A stretch of 19,840 bases of DNA from Deltaproteobacteria bacterium (GCA_026388345.1 JAPLJY010000243.1:1-19840), one strand, 5' to 3'. Shown: positions 6,821 through 14,329, counted from the stretch's first letter. A program made the numbers and translations. The notes: generated by a model not told the origin, from the sequence alone.

Positions 6821-7811
6821 GGTGAATTTTCATGGTTTCCCTGACCTCGGCGAGCGTCGCCTTTGCGATCCGAGCGGCCCGGTCATTGCCGTCTTCGATG
6901 ATCGCCCGGACCTCTTCGGGATGGCATACGTAGTGGTCCCGCCGCTCATGGATCGTTCCCATTCCCTCCGCGATCGCCCCGGCCAGGCGCCGCTTGCATT
7001 CAATACAGCCGATGGCCGCGCTCCGGCAGGCGGAGGCGATCTCCCCGACCGTCTCCGGTGCGGAATAGAGCCCGTGAAACGTGTAAACATTGCAGAGCTC
7101 GGGACGGCCCGGGTCACTTTTGCGCTGCCGCTGGGGATCGGTGAACATCGCCCCGACCTTCTTTTTCAGGTCGTCTCCCCAATCGCTCATGAAGATCGCG
7201 TTGTCGTAAGACTTGCTCATCTTCCGCCCGTCGATGCCCAGAAGTTTCGGGACCTCCGCAAGGAGCGGCTCCGGGATGGGAAAGATCTCTCCGTAGAGGA
7301 AATTGAAACGGCGGGCGATCTCGCGTGTCAGCTCGACATGGGGAAGCTGATCGACGCCGACCGGAACACCGTAGGCCTTGTACATGATGATGTCCGCCGC
7401 CTGGAGGACCGGATAGCCGAGAAAACCGAATGTCGATAGATCTTTCTGCGAGAGTTCCTCCTTCATCTCCTTGTAGGTCGGATTCCTCTCCAGCCAGGCA
7501 AGGGGGGTGATCATGCAGAGGAGAAGGAAGAGCTCGGCATGCTCCTTGACCGCCGACTGGATGAAGAGGGTGCTTTTGCCCGGATCCAGGCCGGCGGAGA
7601 GCCAGTCGATCACCATGTCGATCGTGTTCGCCCGGATCTCACCCGTGCCGGCGTAGTCGCTCGTCAGCGCATGCCAATCGGCAACGAAGTAAAAGCAGTC
7701 GTAATCGCCGTGATTCTGCAGCGCGATCCAGTTCGAAAGGGCGCCGTGCAGATTCCCCAGATGGAGCTTCCCGGTGGGTCTCATCCCGCTCAAAATTCTC
7801 TTTTTCGTCAA
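6810..7811 (-). CDS. trpS: Tryptophanyl-tRNA synthetase (TTG start)
   Basis: Charges tRNA-Trp with tryptophan. The 333-residue class I synthetase shows the HIGH-type motif PTGKLHLGN (residues 12-20) and KMSKS at 197-201, in GRKMSKSYDNA. The start is a TTG: GGGAGG lies 5-6 nt upstream on the reverse strand, and the next in-frame ATG (residue 10) would delete the first strand before the nucleotide-binding motif. It leads the scpAB operon and is preceded by a good sigma70-type promoter. No T-box or peptide attenuator was recognised in the roughly 75-nt leader. Confidence 0.95.
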   Translation of the reverse strand: MTKKRILSGMRPTGKLHLGNLHGALSNWIALQNHGDYDCFYFVADWHALTSDYAGTGEIRANTIDMVIDWLSAGLDPGKSTLFIQSAVKEHAELFLLLCMITPLAWLERNPTYKEMKEELSQKDLSTFGFLGYPVLQAADIIMYKAYGVPVGVDQLPHVELTREIARRFNFLYGEIFPIPEPLLAEVPKLLGIDGRKMSKSYDNAIFMSDWGDDLKKKVGAMFTDPQRQRKSDPGRPELCNVYTFHGLYSAPETVGEIASACRSAAIGCIECKRRLAGAIAEGMGTIHERRDHYVCHPEEVRAIIEDGNDRAARIAKATLAEVRETMKIHHEL

Positions 7812-7892
7812 ACGAACCTCCCGAAAACGGATTCCCCCATTTCGGCCTTTTCCTTCTGTGATTCAAACAGAGGAAGGCCCGAAGTCTGCCGT

Positions 7893-7921
7893 CCTATAAC
7901 AGAAACCTCCAGGCGTGTCAA
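7893..7921 (-). promoter_or_regulatory. Sigma70-type promoter of the trpS-scpA-scpB-rluB operon
   Basis: On the reverse strand a perfect -35 box TTGACA (7921-7916) is followed after exactly 17 nt by TATAGG (7898-7893), which matches 4 of 6 consensus -10 bases. Transcription would start near 7886, leaving a leader of about 75 nt before the TTG start codon of trpS. Confidence 0.65.
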
Positions 7922-7940
7922 TGCAACAGGCCCCGGATGT

Positions 7941-7983
7941 GAAGCTCCCCGCCCGCAGGGCGGAGCTTCCCGGCAAGGAAGCT
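7941..7983. repeat. Pair of overlapping, mutually exclusive hairpins
   Basis: gaagctcc (7941-7948) with the following gccc pairs with gggcggagcttc (7958-7969), leaving two unpaired bases. The same right arm, agcttcc (7964-7970), can instead pair with ggaagct (7977-7983). The structure lies between the HU terminator and the trpS promoter. It may be the relic of a mobile-element end or a REP-like sequence; no gene is attached. Confidence 0.45.
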
Positions 7984-8054
7984 GTTACAAGGCGGGGCTT
8001 GCGGGTTGCGCTCCCGGTCAAACCGGCCGGTCCAATCCCGTAAACCGGATAGAA

Positions 8055-8085
8055 AAAGGCCCCCATCATAAAGATGGAGGCCTTT
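8055..8085 (-). terminator. Rho-independent terminator of the HU gene
   Basis: The arms at 8055-8067 and 8073-8085 form a 13-bp stem with one mismatch (aaaggcccccatc against gatggaggccttt). On the reverse strand the stem is followed by a T-rich run. It begins about 25 nt after the HU stop codon. Confidence 0.8.
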
Positions 8086-8110
8086 CTTGGCTGATTCTTC
8101 AATACCCCTG

Positions 8111-8386
8111 TTATTTAACCTTGTCGGCCAGAGCCTTGCCTGCCTTGAATTTGACCACCTTTTTCGCCGCGATCTTGATGGTCTTTCCGGTCTGCGGGTT
8201 CCTGCCTTCGCGGGCCTTCCTCTTCACCACGGAAAAGGTCCCGAACCCCACCAGGCCGAGTTTGCCGCTCTTCCCTTTGAGTTCCTTGGCCACCGCTCCG
8301 GTAAAGGCCTCCAGCGCCTTCGCCGCCGCCGCCTTCGTTACGCACGCCCCTTCCGCCATCACCGCAATCAATTCTGCCTTTGTCAT
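8111..8386 (-). CDS. hup: DNA-binding protein HU
   Basis: This is a 91-residue HU-type nucleoid protein that binds and bends DNA without sequence specificity. The signature VGFGTF (residues 46-51) and arm motif GRNPQTG (61-67) are intact, with an Ala/Lys-rich helical N-terminal half. The start MTKAELIAVM matches the family; GAGG lies very close upstream (about 3-5 nt), so the ribosome binding site is not ideal, and longer in-frame starts have none. The gene is monocistronic, with its own terminator at 8055-8085. It differs clearly from the IHF-like paralogue at 4347-4628. Confidence 0.93.
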   Translation of the reverse strand: MTKAELIAVMAEGACVTKAAAAKALEAFTGAVAKELKGKSGKLGLVGFGTFSVVKRKAREGRNPQTGKTIKIAAKKVVKFKAGKALADKVK

Positions 8387-8789
8387 TCCCTCAAATCCCC
8401 CTTTCATCAATAGTTTAATGGAACATAACGCCGCCACCACCCAAGGGTGGTTTAATCCCTATCGGGTGCTGCCCGACCGATGGACACACCTTGCCGCCAT
8501 CGCCGCATTCTGGTAAGCCCTCGGAACATCAGAGGTTGTCAACAATAGAGGCAAAAACCGAAAAAGCTTCATAAGGTTTAACTATGTTCATGATTTCGAA
8601 AGACAATCGGAACAACCAAGTTCACAAATGAACTTGGTGATATCCCTAACACAAAGAAAAACAACAATCAAGAGAAAATTCTAATATTTTTAATCAGGAT
8701 GAATGATCAAAAGGCGGCGGCTCAGCATGGACGGCTGTTTGACAAGCGCCGTGCTTTGTGTTACTTAGCTGTTCAGTGATACAGAAGGA
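8387..8789. other. AT-rich intergenic region with several inverted repeats
   Basis: This is 400 nt between divergent genes. It contains accaccc/gggtggt (8436-8442 with 8445-8451), tcggg/cccga (8462-8466 with 8472-8476) and a perfect 24-nt palindrome at 8615-8638. G+C falls sharply between about 8540 and 8700. A reverse-strand TTGACA (8542-8537) could serve the HU gene but lacks a good -10. A forward TTGACA at 8739-8744 is followed after 17 nt by a poor TACTTA. No open frame looks coding. Confidence 0.5.
8615..8638. promoter_or_regulatory. Perfect 10-bp inverted repeat with 4-nt spacer (possible operator)
   Basis: accaagttca (8615-8624) and tgaacttggt (8629-8638) are exact reverse complements around caaa. 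The geometry (24 nt, two half-sites) suits a dimeric repressor, and there is no T-tract to suggest termination. It lies in the AT-rich gap upstream of both the HU and the UbiA-like genes. Confidence 0.45.
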
Positions 8790-9734
8790 ATGAGGTACAG
8801 CGGAGTGCCGGAAAAAGAAACGGACATCATGGCGAAGATCGAGGACTGGCTGGGAATGTCCCATCCGCCATTCCACAACCTCGGAATCATCCCGTTCTGT
8901 CTCGGGACGTTTCTGGCCTGGCGTCTGGATCGCGTGTTTAATGCTCCCGTCTTTGCCCTCGGCATCTTCGGCATCATCATGGTGATGTTCTCCGCCTGCC
9001 GTGCCGGAGAATATATAGCTCACGCGGTAGATGAACGATCCAGACGTCCCTCCCGAAACCCCTTCGCCGGGGGAGCCCATGTAATCCTTGATCGGATCTT
9101 CCGCCGTCCCGGCCCTCTTCGGACAAGCTTCACCGCCGTTGCTGCGGCTTTCCTGATCGGAATCATCCTGCAATTCGCGCTGAAGACAGGTCCCTTTACG
9201 CTCCTTCTGGGTTGTCTCGGCGCCCTGCCGGGTCTTTTTTACTCCACACGGCCCACCCATCCCGTCGATAACGGCTTCGGCGAGATTCTCATCGCTTCCT
9301 GCTACGGCTGGCTCCCCATCGCCGCCGCCTTCTATATCCAGCGGGGGTATATTGCACCCTGCATTCACTGGATGGCGCTGCCGATCGGCCTGTCCATCTT
9401 CAACGTGGTCTTGCTCAACGAATTCCTGGCACATGCCGCCAATCCGGCCGTCGGCAGCACGAACCTTCTCAACCGGCTGGGGGCGGCAAAAGGGATGGCC
9501 CTCTATTGCCTGACCTCCATCCTCTCCTGGTTTTCCATGTATTCTTCGCTCAACGAGGGGATCCCGCGGAAGGCCCTTTACATCTACCTCCCCGTGATGG
9601 CCCTGTCGGCAGTCATCTCGCTCATGATGGCCGGGAAAAGATATGAAAATCCGTTTGTGCTGGAGATCCTTTGCGGGCTCAATATCGCCGTCCATCTTGG
9701 AACGGCGGCCGCTTATTTCCTGGCGTTTCTCTGA
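8790..9734 (+). CDS. UbiA-family membrane protein with degenerate aspartate motifs
   Basis: This hydrophobic protein of 314 residues (about 7-9 membrane segments) resembles UbiA/MenA prenyltransferases, which attach polyprenyl chains to aromatic rings. Family landmarks are visible: NPFAGG (residues 90-95), GLFYSTRP, GFGEILIASCYGWLP (about 162-176) and NEFLAHAANPAVGSTNLLNRLG (210-231). However, the first metal motif, usually NDxxDxxxD, reads GEYIAHAVD (73-81), and the second, usually NEFPDxxxDxxxGK, has Ala214, Asn218 and Ser223 where Asp, Asp and Lys are expected. Activity as a prenyltransferase is doubtful. The start is uncertain: ATG 8790 abuts AAGGA, GTG 8805 has GAGG 9 nt upstream, and ATG 8829 is also in frame. 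The stop overlaps the convergent mltA-like gene by 22 nt. Confidence 0.7.
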   Translation: MRYSGVPEKETDIMAKIEDWLGMSHPPFHNLGIIPFCLGTFLAWRLDRVFNAPVFALGIFGIIMVMFSACRAGEYIAHAVDERSRRPSRNPFAGGAHVILDRIFRRPGPLRTSFTAVAAAFLIGIILQFALKTGPFTLLLGCLGALPGLFYSTRPTHPVDNGFGEILIASCYGWLPIAAAFYIQRGYIAPCIHWMALPIGLSIFNVVLLNEFLAHAANPAVGSTNLLNRLGAAKGMALYCLTSILSWFSMYSSLNEGIPRKALYIYLPVMALSAVISLMMAGKRYENPFVLEILCGLNIAVHLGTAAAYFLAFL

Positions 9735-11029
9735 TCCGCGCCGCCGTCCGCCCGCTTCTTCACGAGAAAATAGAGTTCCCCCCGCTCCTTCAGGCTTCCG
9801 GCCAGCATCTCCGCCTCACGGCCGCTCCCGCAGAAGAGATCGACGCGCCCCGCTCCCTTGATCACCCCGCCGACATCCTGACTGACAACGAAACGGGAAT
9901 AGGGGATCCAGGACTCGACGTTTCCTTCCTTGTCCAGGATCGGTTTCCGCGCCCGTATGAACGCGAGCGCCCCCTTCGGAAAGAGATCCGGATCGGTGGC
10001 GATCGAACGTCCCGGCGTCAGGATCTCTTCGATTGCACCAACGGGACCATCCCTGACGATCCGGAAAAAAATAAAACTCTCATTGTACCCAAGGATCTCC
10101 GACAGTTCATCCGGATGTTCTTTGAGGTATTTCTTGATCTCCTTGTAGGAATTTTCCTGGGGGGTGATTTTTCCCATCTTCAGCAGATAAGGACTGACGC
10201 TCTGAATAGGACGACCGTTCTTCATCGCATAGCCGACCTGGAGAAGCCTGCCGTCAGTCATCTCGATCTTGCCTGATCCCTGGGTATGCATGAAATAGAG
10301 GTCAACCAGATCATCCACCCAGGCGAGCTCCAGGTCCCGCCCGGCCAGGGAGCCCTGATTTTCGATCTCACTCCGGCTGTAGTAGGGAACGAGTTCCCCA
10401 TTCTTCACCCGGCCGATCAGTTGTTCATTTTTATACCTGTCCCCGAATTTGCCGAGATTGACGGTAATCGCATCCTCGGGGGCTTTGTAAACCGGATATC
10501 GGTATTCCCCGGTCTTCTTCAGCGACCCCTTCAAGATCGACTCGAAATAGCCGGTAAACAGAACGGCATTCTTCCCGTCACCGGTCGACTGGTAGACGTC
10601 AAAGGTCTCCCGGATCCGTGTCTGCCTGACCTCGGCCGTCTCACCGCTTCGGAGGATCTCCCGGAGGGCAATCAGGGAATCCTGCAGATCCTTTACACTG
10701 ACCCAGGTATCGTCCATCCGCACAGGACCTTTTCCGGCGGCCCTCTTGTAATACTGGAGGCTTTTTTCGACGGCCGTCTCGAGCGACTCCAGGTCCATGT
10801 CATCGGCAAACAGCGGAAGCCGGCCATCGGGCACACGGGTGAGCGGGGAAACCGGTTGCGGAGCCGCGGGAGACGGCGGCGCCGGCTTCTCGGGAGGTGG
10901 AACCGGTTTCACGACGGCAGGTTGCGGCGACGGTCGCGGCGGCGGCCTCCGGGCCGGAGCGGCGCAACCTGCGAGAAAATAGAGGACGGCAACGAAAAAA
11001 ACAAACCTTTTCAACATCTCTTGTCTCAC
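9713..11029 (-). CDS. mltA: MltA-type membrane-bound lytic murein transglycosylase (lipoprotein)
   Basis: Cleaves peptidoglycan glycan strands to 1,6-anhydro products. The 438 residues begin with a signal peptide ending in the lipobox LAGC (Cys22), giving an outer-membrane or inner-membrane lipoprotein. A proline-rich linker (about 27-62) is followed by the MltA domain (LFTGYFESILKGS to QGSGKIEMTDGR) and a C-terminal 3D domain. The catalytic aspartate is Asp397 in GRVDLFCG. The GTG start at 11029 overlaps the stop of the acetyltransferase gene (GTGA), implying coupling; an ATG at 11017 would also keep the signal peptide. It is the last gene of the nadK-recN-GNAT operon. Confidence 0.92.
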   Translation of the reverse strand: MRQEMLKRFVFFVAVLYFLAGCAAPARRPPPRPSPQPAVVKPVPPPEKPAPPSPAAPQPVSPLTRVPDGRLPLFADDMDLESLETAVEKSLQYYKRAAGKGPVRMDDTWVSVKDLQDSLIALREILRSGETAEVRQTRIRETFDVYQSTGDGKNAVLFTGYFESILKGSLKKTGEYRYPVYKAPEDAITVNLGKFGDRYKNEQLIGRVKNGELVPYYSRSEIENQGSLAGRDLELAWVDDLVDLYFMHTQGSGKIEMTDGRLLQVGYAMKNGRPIQSVSPYLLKMGKITPQENSYKEIKKYLKEHPDELSEILGYNESFIFFRIVRDGPVGAIEEILTPGRSIATDPDLFPKGALAFIRARKPILDKEGNVESWIPYSRFVVSQDVGGVIKGAGRVDLFCGSGREAEMLAGSLKERGELYFLVKKRADGGADQRNARK

Positions 11030-11484
11030 AGCTCCAGGATCATGGAGACTTCGTCACAGAAATCGGGGTATTTGGAACAGCGGAAGCAATCGGACCAGAT
11101 CTTCTCCGGGAGCGTCGAACGCTCGACATCCCGGAAGCTGAGTTTCCGGAAGAACTCCTGCTTGTAGGTCAACGTGAAAACCCGGAAGAGCTCCAGCGTG
11201 ATCGCCTCGGAGATGCAGGCCTCCACCAGTTTCCGCCCGATCCCTTCCATCCGGTGCGCCTCATCGACATGGAGAGAGCGGATCTCGGCCAGATTCTCCC
11301 AGATGATGCTCATCGCGCAGATCCCGAGGATCTCATCCTGTCCCTCGTCCTGATAAACGAAGAAATCCCGCAGGCTGCCGTAGATGTCCATCAGCGAACG
11401 GGGCAGCATCTCCCCCCTCCCGGACGAGATATTGATCAGTCGGTGAATCGTTTTGACGTCCCCGATACGGGCTTTTCTCAGCAT
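11026..11484 (-). CDS. GNAT N-acetyltransferase, short ArgA-like type
   Basis: This 152-residue single-domain acetyltransferase opens with MLRKARIGDVKTIHRLIN. It shows the acetyl-CoA-binding segment HRMEGIGRKLVEACISEA (about residues 79-96), preceded by ENLAEIRSLHVDEA and followed by FTLTYKQEFFRKLSFRDVE. The cysteine-bearing tail (IWSDCFRCSKYPDFCDE) is typical of the stand-alone GNAT proteins that replace the ArgA acetyltransferase domain. The probable reaction is acetylation of glutamate for arginine synthesis, inferred from similarity to short N-acetylglutamate synthases. AGGAG 6 nt before the ATG supports the start. The stop overlaps the mltA start. No other arginine gene is in the window, so the substrate is not certain. 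Confidence 0.82.
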   Translation of the reverse strand: MLRKARIGDVKTIHRLINISSGRGEMLPRSLMDIYGSLRDFFVYQDEGQDEILGICAMSIIWENLAEIRSLHVDEAHRMEGIGRKLVEACISEAITLELFRVFTLTYKQEFFRKLSFRDVERSTLPEKIWSDCFRCSKYPDFCDEVSMILEL

Positions 11485-11571
11485 CGCTCACTCCTGCCGG
11501 CCGTTCCCCGGTTTTTTTATCGGAAGGGCTGAAAAACCACCCTCCCGGCCCCCTCCGGGCTATGCAGTACC

Positions 11572-13248
11572 TCATCCGCGCGCGGCCTGCAGCATCTCCC
11601 GCGCATGGTCCTTTGTCTTTTCCGTCAGCTCCACCCCGCCCAGCATGCGGGTGATCTCCGTCAGGCGCTCCTCCGCGGAGAGAAGGGAAACAGAGGTGTT
11701 CGTTCTCTCCCCGGCGACCCTCTTCACCACAAGGTAATGCCGGTCGCCACAGCAGGCGATCTGCGGCAGATGGGTGATGCAGAGGACCTGGTGGTGTTTC
11801 GCAACCTCCCGGAGCTTCTGTCCGACGATCTCCGCCGTGGCGCCGCCGATCCCGCTGTCCACCTCGTCGAATACGATGGTTCCGACGGAACCGGTCCGGG
11901 CCAGGACCTTCTTCAGGGCGAGCATGATGCGGGAAAGCTCGCCCCCGGAGGCGATCGCCCGGAGCGGTTTCCGTTCTTCGCCGACGGTCGCCGAGAGATA
12001 AAACTCCGGGGCATCCATCCCGTTTTCGTTCAGGACCGCGGACTCCCCGGAAAGATCGCGGAAGACCACTTCGAACTGCGCGTCTTCCATGCGGAGCGTC
12101 CGGATCTCCCCCTCGACCGCCGTTTTCAGCGCGGCGGCTGCCGCGCGCCGTTTTGCGGACAGCGCCTCCGCTGCCTCCATCAGCCGCCCCCTTTCGACGG
12201 CGATCTCCCGGATGAGCGCCCCCATCTGCTCTTCCAGGGAGGAGATCTCCCCGATCTCCATCTCCGCCTCGGCCTGTTTCCCGAGAACGGCCTCAAGCGT
12301 CCCCCCGTATTTTCGTTTCAGACGCCCAAGGAGCTCCAGCCGCTCCTCGACGGCCTCGAGGCGGGCCGGGTCGAACGAGAGGCGTTTCGCATAGTCGCGA
12401 AGCGTGAAGGACGCCTCCTCGATCCGGTAGTAGAGCTCCTCCATCTCCTGTTCGGAGAGCTTCAGACCCGTGTCGATCTTCCGGATCTCCTTCACGGCCG
12501 AAACCGCGCCGCGGAATTCGGCCAGCACGGAGCCGCCCTTCCCGTAGAGGGTCTCATAGGCCGCGTCCGCGAAATCCATCAGCTTCTGGACATTGGCAAG
12601 AATCCTCTTCTCTTCCGCCAGGGCGGCATCCTCCCCTGCCCGGAGATCCGCCCGGGCGATCTCGCCGATCTGAAAGCGCAGAAGATCTTCCCGTTCCTCT
12701 CTCTTTTTCCGGCGCTCCTGGAGCCCGCGGAGTTTCTCCTGAAGCGAACGGTAAAGGTCGTACTTCTCCCGGTAGGCCGTGCGGAGGGGCAGCAGCACTC
12801 CGAATTCGTCGAGGATATCCGTGTGATTCTCGGGATTCAGGATCATCTGGTGTTCGTGCTGACCGCAGATGTTGATCAGCGATTCGCCGATCGCGGCAAG
12901 CGACGCCAGGGATGCGAGATTCCCGTTGATATAGACCCGGTTCTTCCCGGAACGGGAGACCACGCGGCGGACGACAAGCTCCTCGCCGTCGCCGAATCCC
13001 ATCTCCAGGACCTTCGCCCGCAATCCGTCCTGCCCGCGGATGTCAAAGAGCGCCTCCACAACGGCCGCATCCTCGAAGGAACGGATCATGTCCGCATTCG
13101 CCCGGTCTCCCAGAAGAAGACCCACGGCGCCGATGATGATCGATTTGCCGGCGCCGGTCTCTCCGGAGATCATGTTCAGACCCCCGTCGAAGGGCACCTT
13201 CAATTCATCGATGATGGCAAAATTACGGATGTTCAGTTCCGCGAGCAT
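11572..13248 (-). CDS. recN: DNA repair protein RecN
   Basis: This SMC-like ATPase acts in double-strand-break repair, helping hold or align DNA ends. The 558 residues have the family start MLAELNIRNFAIID, Walker A GETGAGKS (29-36), two central coiled-coil arms, the ABC signature SGGELSRIMLALK, and Walker B TIVFDEVDSGIGG. Length is normal for RecN. The start lies inside the end of nadK (26-nt overlap), so the two are co-translated, a common pair in bacteria. After the stop an 87-nt spacer separates it from the acetyltransferase gene without a clear terminator. Confidence 0.96.
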   Translation of the reverse strand: MLAELNIRNFAIIDELKVPFDGGLNMISGETGAGKSIIIGAVGLLLGDRANADMIRSFEDAAVVEALFDIRGQDGLRAKVLEMGFGDGEELVVRRVVSRSGKNRVYINGNLASLASLAAIGESLINICGQHEHQMILNPENHTDILDEFGVLLPLRTAYREKYDLYRSLQEKLRGLQERRKKREEREDLLRFQIGEIARADLRAGEDAALAEEKRILANVQKLMDFADAAYETLYGKGGSVLAEFRGAVSAVKEIRKIDTGLKLSEQEMEELYYRIEEASFTLRDYAKRLSFDPARLEAVEERLELLGRLKRKYGGTLEAVLGKQAEAEMEIGEISSLEEQMGALIREIAVERGRLMEAAEALSAKRRAAAAALKTAVEGEIRTLRMEDAQFEVVFRDLSGESAVLNENGMDAPEFYLSATVGEERKPLRAIASGGELSRIMLALKKVLARTGSVGTIVFDEVDSGIGGATAEIVGQKLREVAKHHQVLCITHLPQIACCGDRHYLVVKRVAGERTNTSVSLLSAEERLTEITRMLGGVELTEKTKDHAREMLQAARG

Positions 13249-14134
13249 CCTGTCCCTTCCGGGCCGCTCCCGTCTGGGAGCCGCCCCATCCCAGTTTCGT
13301 CCGCAGAATCTCCAGATAGCCCCGGTGGGGGGAGGAGACCAGCGTGGTGATATACCGCGATTTCCGGATGGTGACGCTGTCCCCGAACTTCACGGTAAAG
13401 GATACCTGTCCGTCGAGGGTCACGGTCGCCCCCTGCTCCAGCGTGCAGAGCGAGACCCGGATCACCGCGCTTTCCGGCAGGATGACCGGCCGGTTCGTCA
13501 GGGTATGGGGGCAGATCGGGTTGATGAGGATCGAATTCAGCTCGGGAAATACAATGGGACCGCCTGCAGCCATCGAATAGGCCGTGGAGCCGGTCGGCGT
13601 CGCGATGATGAGGCCGTCGGCCTTGAAGGTCGTCAGATAGCGACCATCCACCGTCGTCTCCAACTCCACGATCCGGGAGAGATTCCCCCGATTGATCACG
13701 ACGTCGTTCAGAACGGTCCCCTCCCGGAACGGCTCCCCGCCCCCCTGAATCTCCACATCGAGCATCATCCTCTTTTCGACCTGAAAATCCCCGGCGAGAA
13801 TCAGCTCCATGGCGCTGTACATCTCGTCGAGGTTCACCTCGGTCAGATATCCGAATACGCCGAGATTGATCCCGACGATGGGCACATCCCGGTCGCGGAC
13901 CAGGCGGGCCGTCCGCAGGATCGTGCCGTCGCCGCCGAAAACGACAATCAGATCCACCAGCGTCCAGAGCTTCCTTTTTTCAACGCCGGGAAGGCAGCCG
14001 ATCTTCGCGGCGATCCCCTCCTCGAGATAGACCTCCAGGCCCCGTTTTAGCATCCACTCCCGAAGAGACGCGGTATATTCCGGCGACTTTTCCTTGGCGA
14101 TATTGGCGACTATTCCAACTTTTTTGATAAGCAT
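13223..14134 (-). CDS. nadK: NAD kinase
   Basis: Phosphorylates NAD+ to NADP+ in the cytoplasm. The 303 residues show the conserved GGDGT motif (67-71), the NDVVINRG segment (around residue 142, the usual NE/ND motif), TPTGSTAYSMAAGGP, and the C-terminal CTLEQGATVTLDGQVS region. The final 25 residues are polar and poorly conserved and overlap the start of recN. An AGGTG ribosome binding site precedes the ATG. It is the first gene of the nadK-recN-GNAT-mltA operon, with a weak promoter candidate upstream. Confidence 0.96.
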   Translation of the reverse strand: MLIKKVGIVANIAKEKSPEYTASLREWMLKRGLEVYLEEGIAAKIGCLPGVEKRKLWTLVDLIVVFGGDGTILRTARLVRDRDVPIVGINLGVFGYLTEVNLDEMYSAMELILAGDFQVEKRMMLDVEIQGGGEPFREGTVLNDVVINRGNLSRIVELETTVDGRYLTTFKADGLIIATPTGSTAYSMAAGGPIVFPELNSILINPICPHTLTNRPVILPESAVIRVSLCTLEQGATVTLDGQVSFTVKFGDSVTIRKSRYITTLVSSPHRGYLEILRTKLGWGGSQTGAARKGQDARGTEHP

Positions 14135-14164
14135 CTAAGCACCTTAGAACAGATTTACAGAGCC

Positions 14165-14193
14165 TTCCTATCACAAATTCATCCGGGTGTCTA
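14165..14193 (-). promoter_or_regulatory. Candidate promoter of the nadK operon
   Basis: On the reverse strand TAGACA (14193-14188, 5 of 6 with the -35 consensus) precedes TAGGAA (14170-14165, 3 of 6) at 17-nt spacing, about 30 nt before the nadK start codon. The match at -10 is weak. Confidence 0.3.
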
Positions 14194-14210
14194 CGCGTAT
14201 GATGCAGATC

Positions 14211-14280
14211 CGTTGTTCCGGGCTTGGGGACACCTTGCGGCAAGGTGTCCCCAAGCCCGGAACGCGTCCCCGGAACAACG
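14211..14280. repeat. 70-bp nested palindrome between divergent genes
   Basis: The inner stem pairs 14215-14236 with 14242-14263, a perfect 22 bp around the 5-nt loop gcggc. An outer stem pairs cgttgttccggg (14211-14222) with cccggaacaacg (14269-14280), a perfect 12 bp. The two compete for 14215-14222, so two alternative folds exist. It lies between the nadK and rdgC promoter candidates and resembles REP-type hairpins, but no second copy exists in the window. Confidence 0.85.
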
Positions 14281-14299
14281 CAACCGAGTTCACTTGGCC

Positions 14300-14329
14300 T
14301 TGACATCATCCGGACAAGTAGGTTAGTGT
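14300..14329 (+). promoter_or_regulatory. Candidate promoter of the rdgC-family gene
   Basis: A perfect TTGACA (14300-14305) is followed after 18 nt by TAGTGT (14324-14329), which keeps the key T, A and final T of the -10 consensus. The start codon is 20 nt downstream of the -10, so the leader would be short. Confidence 0.4.

Noticed and set aside
7812..7890. T-box or tryptophan attenuator in the trpS leader
   Set aside because: No T-box sequence, specifier loop, Trp-rich leader peptide or terminator/antiterminator pair is visible in the 75 nt after the promoter; the competing hairpins lie upstream of the promoter.
8694..9695. Long reverse-strand open frame of about 330 codons opposite the UbiA-like gene
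   Set aside because: Its translation is His/Gly/Asp/Arg-rich with no hydrophobic core or motif, whereas the forward frame has clear membrane segments and family signatures.
11605..13350. Forward-strand open frame of about 580 codons opposite recN
   Set aside because: A shadow caused by G+C-biased third positions. The reverse strand encodes an intact RecN with Walker A, signature and Walker B.
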